A DNA stretch of 37,614 nt from contig DJYC01000017.1 in NCBI GenBank assembly GCA_002448445.1, positions 1-37,614 on the forward strand. The letters are read 5' to 3'. The stretch is from Treponema sp. UBA6988 (GTDB lineage Bacteria > Spirochaetota > Spirochaetia > Treponematales > Treponemataceae). Positions 24,572 through 32,106 of this stretch are shown here, one piece after another. Each line of letters opens with the position of its first letter. Positions within the stretch are counted from its first letter, which is position 1. A program made the position numbers and the translations under genes. Below the pieces are notes generated by a model. It had not been told where the DNA came from, did no database searches, and was given only the letters and a program-made list of their open reading frames with translations.

Positions 24572-24618
24572 ATTTTCTCCATAGTCGTTTTCGCCCCAGT
24601 AGCCTGTCTGCATAACAT

Positions 24619-24669
24619 GTCATCATCGGGGACGCTGAAAATTTCGTTTGCGAAGGCCCCGACAATGAC
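24619..24669. repeat. Inverted repeat between argS and the ankyrin gene
   Basis: Arms GTCATCATCGGGG (24619-24631) and CCCCGACAATGAC (24657-24669) pair over 13 positions with two wobbles on the RNA level. Inside is a smaller TTCG/CGAA hairpin. It marks the edge of the AT-rich island, and GCATAAC stands beside it at 24610-24616. It may end the argS transcript, although no U run follows. Confidence 0.6.
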
Positions 24670-24702
24670 ACACTTTGTGCAAAAAAATTGGCTTTTGGCC
24701 TA

Positions 24703-26529
24703 TTACATTTTTTCCAGGAAAGGAACAAGAACCAAGTTCATTGCGCTGCGCAAAACGGTGAGAGTGCAGGATGCCAGGCACAATCTTGCGCTTGCCAAGG
24801 TCTTGTTTTCTTCTGCAACGGAAAGAATTGGACAGTCGCGGTAGAAGGCACTGAAGGCTTTGCAAATTTCGTAGATGTAGGATGCCATCTGGCTTGGGTC
24901 CAAATCTGTCGCGGCTTTTTCCACAACCTGGGGGAAGCGGCCAAGGCTTTTAATAAGGGCCCATTCACTTTCGTGAGTCAAAAGGGAAAGGGACTGTGCA
25001 TTCGAACCAAGGTTTGCGCTAAGCCCCTGCTCTTCTGCCTTGCGTAGAATAGAAGCAATTCTTGCGCCCATGTACTGGAGGTAGGGGCCTGTGTTTCCGT
25101 TAAAGGAAAGGCTTTCTTCCGGGTTAAAGAGCATGTCTTTTACAGGGCTTACCTGTAGCAGGTAGTAATGAAGGGCAGCAAGGGCAACTTTTTCTGCAAC
25201 GTCATCAGCATTGCCAACTTCGCTGTCCCTGCCCTTGTCCTGAATTGCCTTTAGGGCATCTGCATGAAGGCTGTCTATAAGGTCGTCAGCGTCAACAACG
25301 GTTCCCTCGCGGCTCTTCATTCTGCCTGACGGAAGGTTTACAAGGCCGTAGCTTAGGTGGTAGAGGTTTGAAGCCCAGTCGTAGCCAAGCTGCTTTAATA
25401 TATGGAAGAGAATCTTAAAGTGGTAGATCTGCTCGCTTGCAACAACGTAGACCATCTGGTTAAAGTCCCAGTCGTTGTGGCGGGAGATTGCGGTTCCAAT
25501 GTCCTGGGTAATGTAGACGGAAGTTCCGTCCTTGCGGAGCAATACCTTGGAATGGTCTTCGCCGTCCTTGCCCTTGCCGGTTACGTTTGTTACGTCCACG
25601 CGCACGGAGCCGTCTTCTGCCTTAAAGAAGATGCCTTTTTCCAGGCCCCTCATTATTTCTTCCTTGCCCTTAAGGTAGGTGTCGCTTTCAAAGTAGAGCT
25701 TTTCAAAGCCAACGCCGGTTCTGTCGTAGGTCTGCTGAACTCCGGAAAGGGTCCAGCCGTTCATCTTCTGCCAAAGGTCGCGGACTTCCTTGTCTCCGTT
25801 TTCCCATTTGATGAGCATGTCTTCTGCCTGCTGCAAGGCTTCGGGGTGTTCCTTTGAGTATTTGTCAAATTCTACGTAGCACTGGCCAACAAAGTGGTCG
25901 CCCTTTATGCCAAGGGACTGTGGTGTGTCGCCTTTAGCTTCGTGGAAGAGCTTGTAGGCAAGCATGGACTTGCAGATGTGGACTCCGCGGTTGTTGATGA
26001 TGTTTACGCGGTAGACTTGGGCACCTGCCTTCTTTAGTATGCGGCTTACGCTTTCGCCAAGGGCATCGTTCCTCATGTGGCCCAGGTGAAGGGGCTTGTT
26101 TGTGTTGGGGCTTGAGTATTCAACCATTACGCGGCGGCCTTCAAAGAGCTTCTTTCCGTCTTCTGCAAAGGAGCCGTATTCGTCGCCTTCCTTAAGGATT
26201 TTTTGCAGGATTCCTCCGGCAGCGTTTTCCTTGTTAAGCTTGATGTTTACGTAGGGGCCTACAGCTGCAACTGTTCCCAAAGACTTTACGTCTGCGCTTC
26301 CAGCATTTATGATTTTTGCAACTTCTGCGGCTATTGCCGGGGGAGCCATTCTAAAAGCCTTTGCAAAGGGAAAGAGGGGTACGCCCAAATCGCCCATTTC
26401 CGGCTTGGGAGGATTTTCTACGCGGACCAAGGAAGAAGCGTCCAAATCGCCCTCTATTGATTTTTCTGCCTTAAACTGTTCGATTGCTGCCTGCACAAGG
26501 GCACGGAATGATTCTTTCTGGTCAGCCAT
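24703..26529 (-). CDS. argS: Arginyl-tRNA synthetase
   Basis: This class I synthetase charges tRNA-Arg. The start MADQKESFRALVQ at 26529 has AGGAG eight bases upstream; a longer open frame to 26664 runs through the promoter and is rejected. The 608-residue protein shows the N-terminal Add-1 domain, the HIGH-type motif in SSPNTNKPLHLGHMRNDALGES, KMSKS-region equivalent GRMKSREGTVVDADDLID, and the C-terminal DALR domain ending VLVPFLEKM. Length is within the normal 550-610 range. It stands alone on the strand behind an extended -10 promoter. Base composition is like the envelope operon and unlike the AT-rich genes downstream, so it is core genome. Confidence 0.95.
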   Translation of the reverse strand: MADQKESFRALVQAAIEQFKAEKSIEGDLDASSLVRVENPPKPEMGDLGVPLFPFAKAFRMAPPAIAAEVAKIINAGSADVKSLGTVAAVGPYVNIKLNKENAAGGILQKILKEGDEYGSFAEDGKKLFEGRRVMVEYSSPNTNKPLHLGHMRNDALGESVSRILKKAGAQVYRVNIINNRGVHICKSMLAYKLFHEAKGDTPQSLGIKGDHFVGQCYVEFDKYSKEHPEALQQAEDMLIKWENGDKEVRDLWQKMNGWTLSGVQQTYDRTGVGFEKLYFESDTYLKGKEEIMRGLEKGIFFKAEDGSVRVDVTNVTGKGKDGEDHSKVLLRKDGTSVYITQDIGTAISRHNDWDFNQMVYVVASEQIYHFKILFHILKQLGYDWASNLYHLSYGLVNLPSGRMKSREGTVVDADDLIDSLHADALKAIQDKGRDSEVGNADDVAEKVALAALHYYLLQVSPVKDMLFNPEESLSFNGNTGPYLQYMGARIASILRKAEEQGLSANLGSNAQSLSLLTHESEWALIKSLGRFPQVVEKAATDLDPSQMASYIYEICKAFSAFYRDCPILSVAEENKTLASARLCLASCTLTVLRSAMNLVLVPFLEKM

Positions 26530-26578
26530 AATTTTTCTCCTGTTTCTTAGTCGGGTGTTATGTTTGGTTGGAAGAAGA

Positions 26579-26587
26579 GTATAGCAA
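26579..26587 (-). promoter_or_regulatory. Extended -10 promoter of argS
   Basis: TTGCTATACT on the - strand gives a TGn extended -10 (TATACT at 26584-26579). No good -35 is present. The leader to the ATG would be about 45 nt. Confidence 0.5.
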
Positions 26588-26689
26588 AATTGCAAAAAAA
26601 ATGGTAGAGGGGGCATTTGTCTTTTAGCAGGTAAGTGCAAATATAAATGAAACTTGGCAAGCAAATGAACTCAGCATCTGTGCAAGACC

Positions 26690-26823
26690 TAGCCGTCATC
26701 TTCTACAGATTCCGAATCAAGTTAGGTATGACGACTGTCCCATCACCCAGAACTCGTTTCAGGGGCTGTATAAGTTTAAATGCCACCTTCCACAGATTCC
26801 GGGTCGGAGCCCGGAATGACGGC
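26690..26823 (+). repeat. Dispersed repeat family C, copy a
   Basis: The core reads AGAACTCGTTTCAGG, GGGCTGTATAA, TTAAATGCCACCTTCCACAG, then the hairpin ATTCCGGG/CCCGGAAT and GACGGCG before a T run. Related copies lie at 27948-28000 and 28267-28325 in the same orientation, around the SUMF1-like gene. It fills the 329-bp gap between argS and that gene; nothing else is seen there apart from the argS promoter. Confidence 0.75.
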
Positions 26824-26858
26824 GTTTTTTTTTACCGAGGATAACGGCAGCCACGGCT

Positions 26859-27842
26859 TTAGTCGGCTGTGCGAACCACGCGGAAGCCAAGATACTCGCC
26901 GCGGAGGCCCGGTCTGAAGTCTAACCGGCACGTAACAAGACAGTTAAGATCGCCATCGAAATAGCCGCCACCACGGTATACGCGGTCAGCGCCGGACAAG
27001 TCGCCGGTGGGATTTGTGACTGTGCCTGTTGCTATGGTATTGCTATACCCGTCCCAGCACCATTCCAATACATTGCCACACATATCGTATAATCCAAGTG
27101 AGTTGGGTAACTTTTTCCCTACCTCATGGGTTGTGCCCCCGCTGTTTGCAGAATACCAGGCATAGCTTCCAAGGCTTGCATCGTCATCTGTCCCTGCATA
27201 GTCGGTTGGGTTCGACGCAGAGCACCCGGATGCACCGCCACGAGCTGCAAATTCCCATTCTGCCTCTGTTGGAAGCCGGTATCCGTTGGCACTAAAGTTG
27301 CATGTTATCTCCCCGCTTATGCTACCACCGGCTACATGAGGAGTGTAGCCCCACTGGCTCGTGTCCGTCTTTCCATTAACCGCATAGCAGGGGTTTAGGC
27401 TTTCGTTTTTGCTCCGCTCGTTACAGTACATGATTGCATCGTACCAGCTTACCATTTCCACCGGACGTTTTGCCTGTGTCTCTCCGCTTTCTGGGCTTGA
27501 CGAGAAAGAACTCGGGTTGCTTCCCATAACAGACTGGTATTCTGCCTGCGTCACCTCATGGTCGCAGATGTAGAATGATGAAAGGGTTACCATGCGCCCG
27601 GCTACAAATACTCCGTAAGAGCCGTAAGAATCCTGAAATTTACTGCCGCCGGTTACGGTTCCGCCCGCTACGGTAACAAAGCCCTCTGGAGCAGGGGCAG
27701 TTCCGCTGTCAGAGCCGCCGTTTTCCGCCACCGGAGCTTCATAATCATCAGAGCCTCCTCCACCGCCACCTCCGCAGCTTGTGGCAAGCAGGGAAAGCCC
27801 CAGTCCAAGAAATGCCGTAAGGGCAAACAAAACTTTTTTCAT
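26859..27842 (-). CDS. SUMF1/FGE-fold lipoprotein
   Basis: The start MKKVLFALTAFLG at 27842 follows GGAGG by five bases and gives 327 residues. The signal peptide ends in the lipobox LATS/C, followed by a run of seven glycines, a flexible tether. The remainder (about 58-325) is a formylglycine-generating-enzyme-like domain with EVTQAEYQSVMGSNPS, RPVEMVSWYDAIMYCNE, GYRLPTEAEWEFAARGG, NSLGLYDMCGNVLEWCWD and YLGFRVVR. Of the two cysteines used for copper-dependent catalysis, the first is Asp here (RGGGYFDGDLNC), while the second is kept. Thus true formylglycine formation is unlikely, and it is more probably a structural or binding use of the fold. Treponema genomes often carry several such lipoproteins. 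It is flanked on both sides by repeat family C. Confidence 0.88.
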   Translation of the reverse strand: MKKVLFALTAFLGLGLSLLATSCGGGGGGGSDDYEAPVAENGGSDSGTAPAPEGFVTVAGGTVTGGSKFQDSYGSYGVFVAGRMVTLSSFYICDHEVTQAEYQSVMGSNPSSFSSSPESGETQAKRPVEMVSWYDAIMYCNERSKNESLNPCYAVNGKTDTSQWGYTPHVAGGSISGEITCNFSANGYRLPTEAEWEFAARGGASGCSASNPTDYAGTDDDASLGSYAWYSANSGGTTHEVGKKLPNSLGLYDMCGNVLEWCWDGYSNTIATGTVTNPTGDLSGADRVYRGGGYFDGDLNCLVTCRLDFRPGLRGEYLGFRVVRTAD

Positions 27843-27888
27843 ATAATCCTCCATTTTTATTGGTTAAACATTTATAGATGCTGAATCA

Positions 27889-27917
27889 CACGACCGTAGC
27901 AAGTGCGTATGGTCGTG
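27889..27917. repeat. Small inverted repeat upstream of the SUMF1-like gene
   Basis: CACGACC and GGTCGTG are perfect 7-bp arms 15 bp apart, about 50 bp before the start codon. They could be an operator or an RNA hairpin in the leader. A TATAAA lies nearby at 27870-27875, but no well-placed -35 was found. Confidence 0.4.
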
Positions 27918-27947
27918 GCGTAGCGTTCAGTATGACAGCCTTACCGT

Positions 27948-28000
27948 CACCCTGAACTCGTTTCAGGGGCTGTATACGCTTATATGCCATCTTCCACATG
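27948..28000 (+). repeat. Dispersed repeat family C, copy b
   Basis: It carries TGAACTCGTTTCAGG, GGGCTGTATA and TATATGCCATCTTCCACA, matching copy a. After it the sequence departs into another GC-rich segment with GGCCCTTCGAGGGCC and a CTGCGAGTTCC block related to the second half of the purF insert. Confidence 0.7.
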
Positions 28001-28062
28001 GCCCTTCGAGGGCCCGCTCGAAGCTGCGCTGCGAGTTCCAGGGACCGAGGTTTTATTGCTTT

Positions 28063-28232
28063 AAAAACAAAAAGCCCGGAGTCTTCCGCAAGGGAAAAAT
28101 TCCGGGTATGTTTAAAATTTATATAGAGAAAATTTATGCGCGAATTGCGAATTGCGAATTTTGCACCGCAGGGCAATTCTTGTCAAGAGGCAGCTTTCTG
28201 TAAAAACTTTTTTCCATAATTCTCTCTGATAT
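28063..28232 (-). ncRNA. Orphan ~165-nt transcription unit with terminator
   Basis: A strong promoter (28238-28266) and a strong intrinsic terminator (hairpin 28106-28075: CCCGGA/UCCGGG with inner UUUUCC/GGAAGA, then CUUUUUGUUUUU) enclose a short transcript on the - strand. Its 5' end AUAUCAGAGAGAAUU (28232-28218) can pair with AAUUUUCUCUAUAU (28134-28121), closing a large loop before the terminator. Within the loop stand three AATTCGC repeats and GAAUUGC/GCAAUUC arms. It does not look like SRP RNA, tmRNA or RNase P. It could be a small regulatory RNA, a leader of the SUMF1-like gene, or a small-protein mRNA. Confidence 0.5.
28134..28217 (-). CDS. 27-codon ORF inside the orphan transcript
   Basis: ATG at 28217 is preceded by AGAGAG and opens a 27-residue basic frame (starts MEKSFYRKLPLDKN) ending in TAA at 28134. 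It exactly fills the loop between the two strands of the closing helix, and its ribosome-binding site is part of that helix. Whether it is translated cannot be told from the sequence. Confidence 0.3.
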   Translation of the reverse strand: MEKSFYRKLPLDKNCPAVQNSQFAIRA

Positions 28233-28237
28233 ATCAA

Positions 28238-28266
28238 ATTATAAGCCAAGAAAGAAAATGCGTCAA
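28238..28266 (-). promoter_or_regulatory. Near-consensus promoter of the orphan transcript
   Basis: TTGACG (28266-28261) and TATAAT (28243-28238) on the - strand are spaced by 17 bp. The -35 abuts repeat family C copy c. It is among the best promoter matches in the window. Confidence 0.7.
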
Positions 28267-28325
28267 GGTCTGTATAAGCTTAAATGCCATCTTCTACAGA
28301 TCCCGAAGCGAGTTCGGGATGACGG
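28267..28325 (+). repeat. Dispersed repeat family C, copy c
   Basis: GTCTGTATAAGC, TTAAATGCCATCTTCTACAG, then a hairpin ATCCCGAA/TTCGGGAT and GACGGAG. It matches copy a, with the hairpin arms changed on both sides so that pairing is kept. Confidence 0.72.
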
Positions 28326-28352
28326 AGTGCGGGGAATTTTTCTTGCCAAGCA

Positions 28353-28524
28353 GCCTACGCCCGATTGGAAGGGCCGCGAAGCGGTTGCCGTCAGGCAATG
28401 GAGCCGAAAGGCGGAACCCTGGAAAGCGGGATAAAATGCCCTCATTGGCATTTTATCCCGTGAGTTTTCTGGCGAAAACTTGCCAGTTTTTTCTGCTAAC
28501 TTTTGACGCGCCGTCCGTGGCGCT
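28353..28524 (-). repeat. Dispersed structured repeat family B, copy 2
   Basis: Read on the - strand it starts AGCGCCACGGACGGCGC, contains GGCAAGTTTTC with AGTTTTC/GAAAACT, the 13-bp perfect pair GGGATAAAATGCC/GGCATTTTATCCC, CCGCTTCGCGG, and ends TTCCAATCGGGCGTAGGC. Blocks and order match copy 1 at 21997-22149. The remainder of 27843-28707 holds family C repeats and the orphan transcript; no long gene is seen. Confidence 0.75.
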
Positions 28525-28649
28525 ATCGGTGTGCGATTAGGGGAAAATGCAAAGGAGTCTGGCCGGTCACGGAGTGCCGGACACAGTTTTACCGGGCATG
28601 CCGTCCAGATAAAAAAAAAGAATTACCGTTCAAAAAGGAGATATTTTTA

Positions 28650-28678
28650 TTGAAAGTTAGAGTTTTTTGATTTATACT
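28650..28678 (+). promoter_or_regulatory. Promoter of the GGDEF gene
   Basis: TTGAAA (28650-28655) and TATACT (28673-28678) are spaced by 17 bp. The start codon is 30 bp further, after GAGGAG. Confidence 0.72.
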
Positions 28679-28707
28679 AAAAAAAGGTGAATTGAGGAGC
28701 CTTTTTC

Positions 28708-29757
28708 GTGAAAAAATACACGGCCTATGAATTCAAGCAAATTTCACTTGTGATAAACACGGGAATGACGGTTATTCATTCGCTTCTCGCTATTTTTTTC
28801 TATTATTTTAACATCCGCTTTATGTTCCTCTTTAACGTGGGAAGCGTCATCACCTACCTGCTTGTTTTTTTTGCGATAAAGAAGCAGGCTGTCCGCACCT
28901 ACATTACGGTTTCTTTTACGGAGGTAATAGCCCACATGACGGCGGCGGTTATTTGCTGCGGCTGGAACACGGGCTTTTCCTACTACTGCTTTGGAATTAT
29001 TGCCGTTCTTTATTTTTTGAAGTATCTCTACGCATCCAAGTCCGGCTTTAAGTACGTTGCGGAAAACGTGAGCTTTATAGCCGCAATCCTTTTTGTGTCG
29101 CTCAGGGTTTTCACATGGTTTTTCCGCCCCATGGAATCGATTCCCGAGCTGCCGCAGAAGATTATATACACGGCCAACACGGTGATCATCTTTGCCATAG
29201 TCTGGTTTTCGCTTTTCATGTATACAAAGACTTCCACAATCAACGAGAACCGCATTACCCAGATGGCGGAATTTGACGAGCTTACCCAGCTTTTTAACAG
29301 GCGCAAGATGATAGAAATCCTCATGACCATCCGTGATGAATTCAAGGGGAAAATTTTTCTTACCATGTTTGACATTGACGACTTTAAGAAGATAAACGAC
29401 ACCTATGGACACGATGCGGGCGACTACGTTCTAAGGACGATTTCGGCCATGATTTCCAAGGCCTGCGCGGAAGACAAGCATGCGGTTGCCTGCAGGTGGG
29501 GCGGCGAGGAATTCCTTCTTGCGCATGAGATTTCCGGTCTAAGGAAGGACAGGGACGGGGAGCTTTTAGTCAGGCGGATTTGCAACATGGTGAAGCGCTA
29601 CGACTTTAACTACGACTCCAACCACATAGTGATTACCCTTACGGCGGGAATTGCGCGGCTTACACCGGAGCTTACCGCTGAGCAGGCGACGAAGAAGGCA
29701 GACGACAACCTTTACTTTGGCAAGAACAACGGCAAGAACCAGGTGGTGTTTAAATAG
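28708..29757 (+). CDS. Membrane-bound diguanylate cyclase (GGDEF)
   Basis: It makes cyclic di-GMP from two GTP. The 349-residue protein has about six N-terminal membrane segments (about 12-185) with no recognisable sensor domain, then a GGDEF domain (about 190-349) with FDELTQLFNRRKM, FDIDDFKKINDTYGHDAGD and the active loop WGGEEF. The inhibitory RxxD site is not seen five residues before the loop (HAVACRWGGEEF), so product inhibition of the usual kind is unlikely. The start is GTG at 28708 with GAGGAG upstream; no in-frame ATG lies between it and the first membrane segment. It is monocistronic, on the + strand among leftward genes, with its own strong promoter. Confidence 0.93.
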   Translation: MKKYTAYEFKQISLVINTGMTVIHSLLAIFFYYFNIRFMFLFNVGSVITYLLVFFAIKKQAVRTYITVSFTEVIAHMTAAVICCGWNTGFSYYCFGIIAVLYFLKYLYASKSGFKYVAENVSFIAAILFVSLRVFTWFFRPMESIPELPQKIIYTANTVIIFAIVWFSLFMYTKTSTINENRITQMAEFDELTQLFNRRKMIEILMTIRDEFKGKIFLTMFDIDDFKKINDTYGHDAGDYVLRTISAMISKACAEDKHAVACRWGGEEFLLAHEISGLRKDRDGELLVRRICNMVKRYDFNYDSNHIVITLTAGIARLTPELTAEQATKKADDNLYFGKNNGKNQVVFK

Positions 29758-29794
29758 ATTTCAAGGGCGGGCCCTTGGACCCCTAACAAAGGGG

Positions 29795-29965
29795 AGGCAA
29801 CTTTTTTAACGTTAAAAAAGTTGCCTACTCCGAAGCGAGGTTTTTCCCTGCTGGAAACTGCGTTGCAAGTTCCCCCTTTAACCCCTCTTCAACGGAACGC
29901 CTTGCTACCGTTTCATCCGGCACGGCTTAGGGCCATATCGCTCAACGTTTCGCGATATGCCTAAG
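29795..29965. repeat. Palindrome cluster downstream of the GGDEF gene
   Basis: The 32 bp at 29795-29826 are a perfect palindrome centred between 29810 and 29811 (arm AGGCAACTTTTTTAAC). At 29926-29965, CTTAGG and CATATCGC pair with GCGATATG and CCTAAG. Between them is GTTGCAAGTTCCCCC, related to the GGAACTCGCAGC block of the purF insert. This fills the 334-bp gap 29758-30091; no gene is seen. It may stop the GGDEF transcript. Confidence 0.75.
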
Positions 29966-30091
29966 AACCCAGATTTTTTGGTCTACACTTGTTTTTTGGG
30001 GAGAATATTTTTTGTGCATTTTCAATCAATGAAGAGATTTTTTCCAGGCAGTCAGCTTAGCTGAATGCAGAAGTGCAACGTGCAAAATGCC

Positions 30092-32053
30092 TTAGCCGAG
30101 CTTGGAGGCTTCTGCTTCCCACTGCTCGTTAAGCGAGGCAAGCTCTTCTTCCAGAGTCTGGATTTCCTGCTGGACAGCCTTGGCTTTTTCTCCGTTGGAA
30201 TAAACTTCGGGGTTTGCAAGCTGATTTTCCAGGGCAGACTTCTTTTCTTCCACATCTGCAATCTGGGCCTCTAGCTTTTCAACAGCCTTTTCTATCTTGC
30301 GCCTTTCTGCAGATGCCTTTTTCTGTTCCTCCCAGGAAAGCTTGGTTGCGCTCTTTTCTACAAGAGGCTCATCTTTTCCGGCCTTTTGGGCATTCTGTGC
30401 CTTTTGTTCAGCAAAATCCTTGGGGGCTTCAACAATGCCGTTCTCCTCGTCTTCAAGGCGCTGCATGTAGTACTTGTAGTCCCCGGGAAAAATGCGCCAC
30501 TTGCCGGGATGAAGCTCCAGTACTCGGGTTGCAAGGTCTTCTATAAAACCGCGGTCGTGGCTTACGAATATGCATGTTCCGCCAAAGTCCCGGATTGCCT
30601 GCAAAAGCACGTCCTTGGAATGCATGTCCAGGTGGTTTGTTGGTTCGTCAAGAACTAGAAGGTTTACTGGACGCAGCAAAAGCTCAAGAAGGGCTATACG
30701 GCTCTTTTCACCGCCGCTCAAAACGTCTATGCTCTTAAAAACATCGTCCCCTCGGAAGAGAAAGGCCCCCAGCATGTCGCGAGCCTTGGGAATAAGGTCC
30801 AGTGGGCAGACCCGCTCAAGCCGCTCAAGAATTGTCTCGCTACCGGTAATCTTTTCCGCAGAATCCTGGCTAAAGTAGCCAACAGAGACACCGCTTCCAA
30901 ATTTTATGCTGCCGGAAGATTCCTTGTCCTGCCCCGCAATCATGCGCAAAAGGGTGGACTTACCAGCACCGTTTCGCCCCGCAACAACAAGCCTCTCGCC
31001 TTTTTCCACCACAATGTCAAGGTCATGGATAACATCAGGCCCCCCGTAGTTCTTGCAAAGCCCCTGTACGGTAAGCACAAGCTGCCCTGAATGAGGTGCC
31101 GGCGGAAACTTAAAGTGAATCTTCTTTAGGCTTTCGGGAATCTCTATCTTGTTGGCAAGAATCTTGTCCAGCATCTTCTGCCTTTCCTGTGCCTGTGCCG
31201 CCTTAGAAGCCTTGTAGCCAAAGCGGGTTATGAATTCGGTAAGGTGGGCTATTTCCTGCTGCTGCTGTTCGTATTCAGCCATTAGGGTTTCAAGCTCCCC
31301 TTCGCGCACCTTTTCGTAATGGGTATAATTGCCCGGGTAGCGGCGGAGGCTTCCGTTAAAGAGTTCGTAGACTTCGTTTATGGTATGGTCAAGAAAGTAG
31401 CGGTCATGGCTTACAAGCAAAAACCCGCCCTTAAAGTCCGCAAGGAATTTTTCAAGCCAGTTGCGTGCCTCTATATCAAGGTAGTTGGTAGGTTCGTCAA
31501 GAAGAAGAATGTCCGGGTTTGCCATAAGAGCCTTTGCAAGGGCAATGCGCATCTGCCAACCGCCTGAAAATTCATCGGTCTGCTTTTCAAAATCTTCCCT
31601 GGAAAAACCAAGCCCCAAAAGCACCTGTTCTGCAAGGGTTTCCCTCCTGTACCAGCCGGAATCCTCAAGCTTTGCAAGAAGCTCCGCCTGTTCTGTTGCA
31701 AGACGCTCGTGGTTGGAAGAAGAATCCTTCATCTGTTCGCCAAGCTCGTCTGCCTGCTTCTGAATCTCGTAACCCCACAGAAATGCCTTGTCCGACTCTT
31801 CCTTAAGGGAGCAGCCGTGGTGAACAAGACCGCTCTGTGGCAGGTATGCAATGCGGGCATTCTTCTGGGCAACACGCTCACCGCTGTCCGGTTTTACGAG
31901 ACCCGCCATTATCTTTATGAGGGTAGACTTTCCAGAACCGTTGGCACCCGTAAGAGCCGCTTTTGTATTGGCGGAAAGATTAACGCTCACATCCTTTAGA
32001 ATATCCCTGTCGCCAAAAGCAAGCGAAACTTTTGTAAACTGTACGAATGCCAT
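30092..32053 (-). CDS. ABC-F family ATPase (Uup/YdiF-like)
   Basis: A soluble 653-residue protein of two fused ABC domains without membrane parts; ABC-F proteins act on the ribosome. Domain 1 has Walker A GANGSGKST, signature FSGGW and Walker B DILLLDEPTNYLDIEA; domain 2 has GRNGAGKST, LSGGE and LLVLDEPTNHLDMHS. Between them is the charged linker (about 240-310: YTHYEKVREGELETLMAEYEQQQQE). The C terminus (about 540-650) is a long Lys/Glu/Gln-rich coiled coil, as in Uup and related members. The ATG at 32053 is preceded by GGAG. It lies 53 bp after the lipoprotein gene upstream on the same strand and may be co-transcribed. No drug-resistance signature can be read. Confidence 0.92.
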   Translation of the reverse strand: MAFVQFTKVSLAFGDRDILKDVSVNLSANTKAALTGANGSGKSTLIKIMAGLVKPDSGERVAQKNARIAYLPQSGLVHHGCSLKEESDKAFLWGYEIQKQADELGEQMKDSSSNHERLATEQAELLAKLEDSGWYRRETLAEQVLLGLGFSREDFEKQTDEFSGGWQMRIALAKALMANPDILLLDEPTNYLDIEARNWLEKFLADFKGGFLLVSHDRYFLDHTINEVYELFNGSLRRYPGNYTHYEKVREGELETLMAEYEQQQQEIAHLTEFITRFGYKASKAAQAQERQKMLDKILANKIEIPESLKKIHFKFPPAPHSGQLVLTVQGLCKNYGGPDVIHDLDIVVEKGERLVVAGRNGAGKSTLLRMIAGQDKESSGSIKFGSGVSVGYFSQDSAEKITGSETILERLERVCPLDLIPKARDMLGAFLFRGDDVFKSIDVLSGGEKSRIALLELLLRPVNLLVLDEPTNHLDMHSKDVLLQAIRDFGGTCIFVSHDRGFIEDLATRVLELHPGKWRIFPGDYKYYMQRLEDEENGIVEAPKDFAEQKAQNAQKAGKDEPLVEKSATKLSWEEQKKASAERRKIEKAVEKLEAQIADVEEKKSALENQLANPEVYSNGEKAKAVQQEIQTLEEELASLNEQWEAEASKLG

Positions 32054-32106
32054 CAGTTACTCCAAAAAAATCCAATCAGATCTAAACAAAATACAAAAAA
32101 GCAAAA

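Noticed and set aside
28063..28232. Orphan transcript as 6S, SRP or tmRNA
   Set aside because: No SRP GGAAG/GCAGC core, no tRNA-like ends, and the size and bubble do not clearly match 6S RNA.
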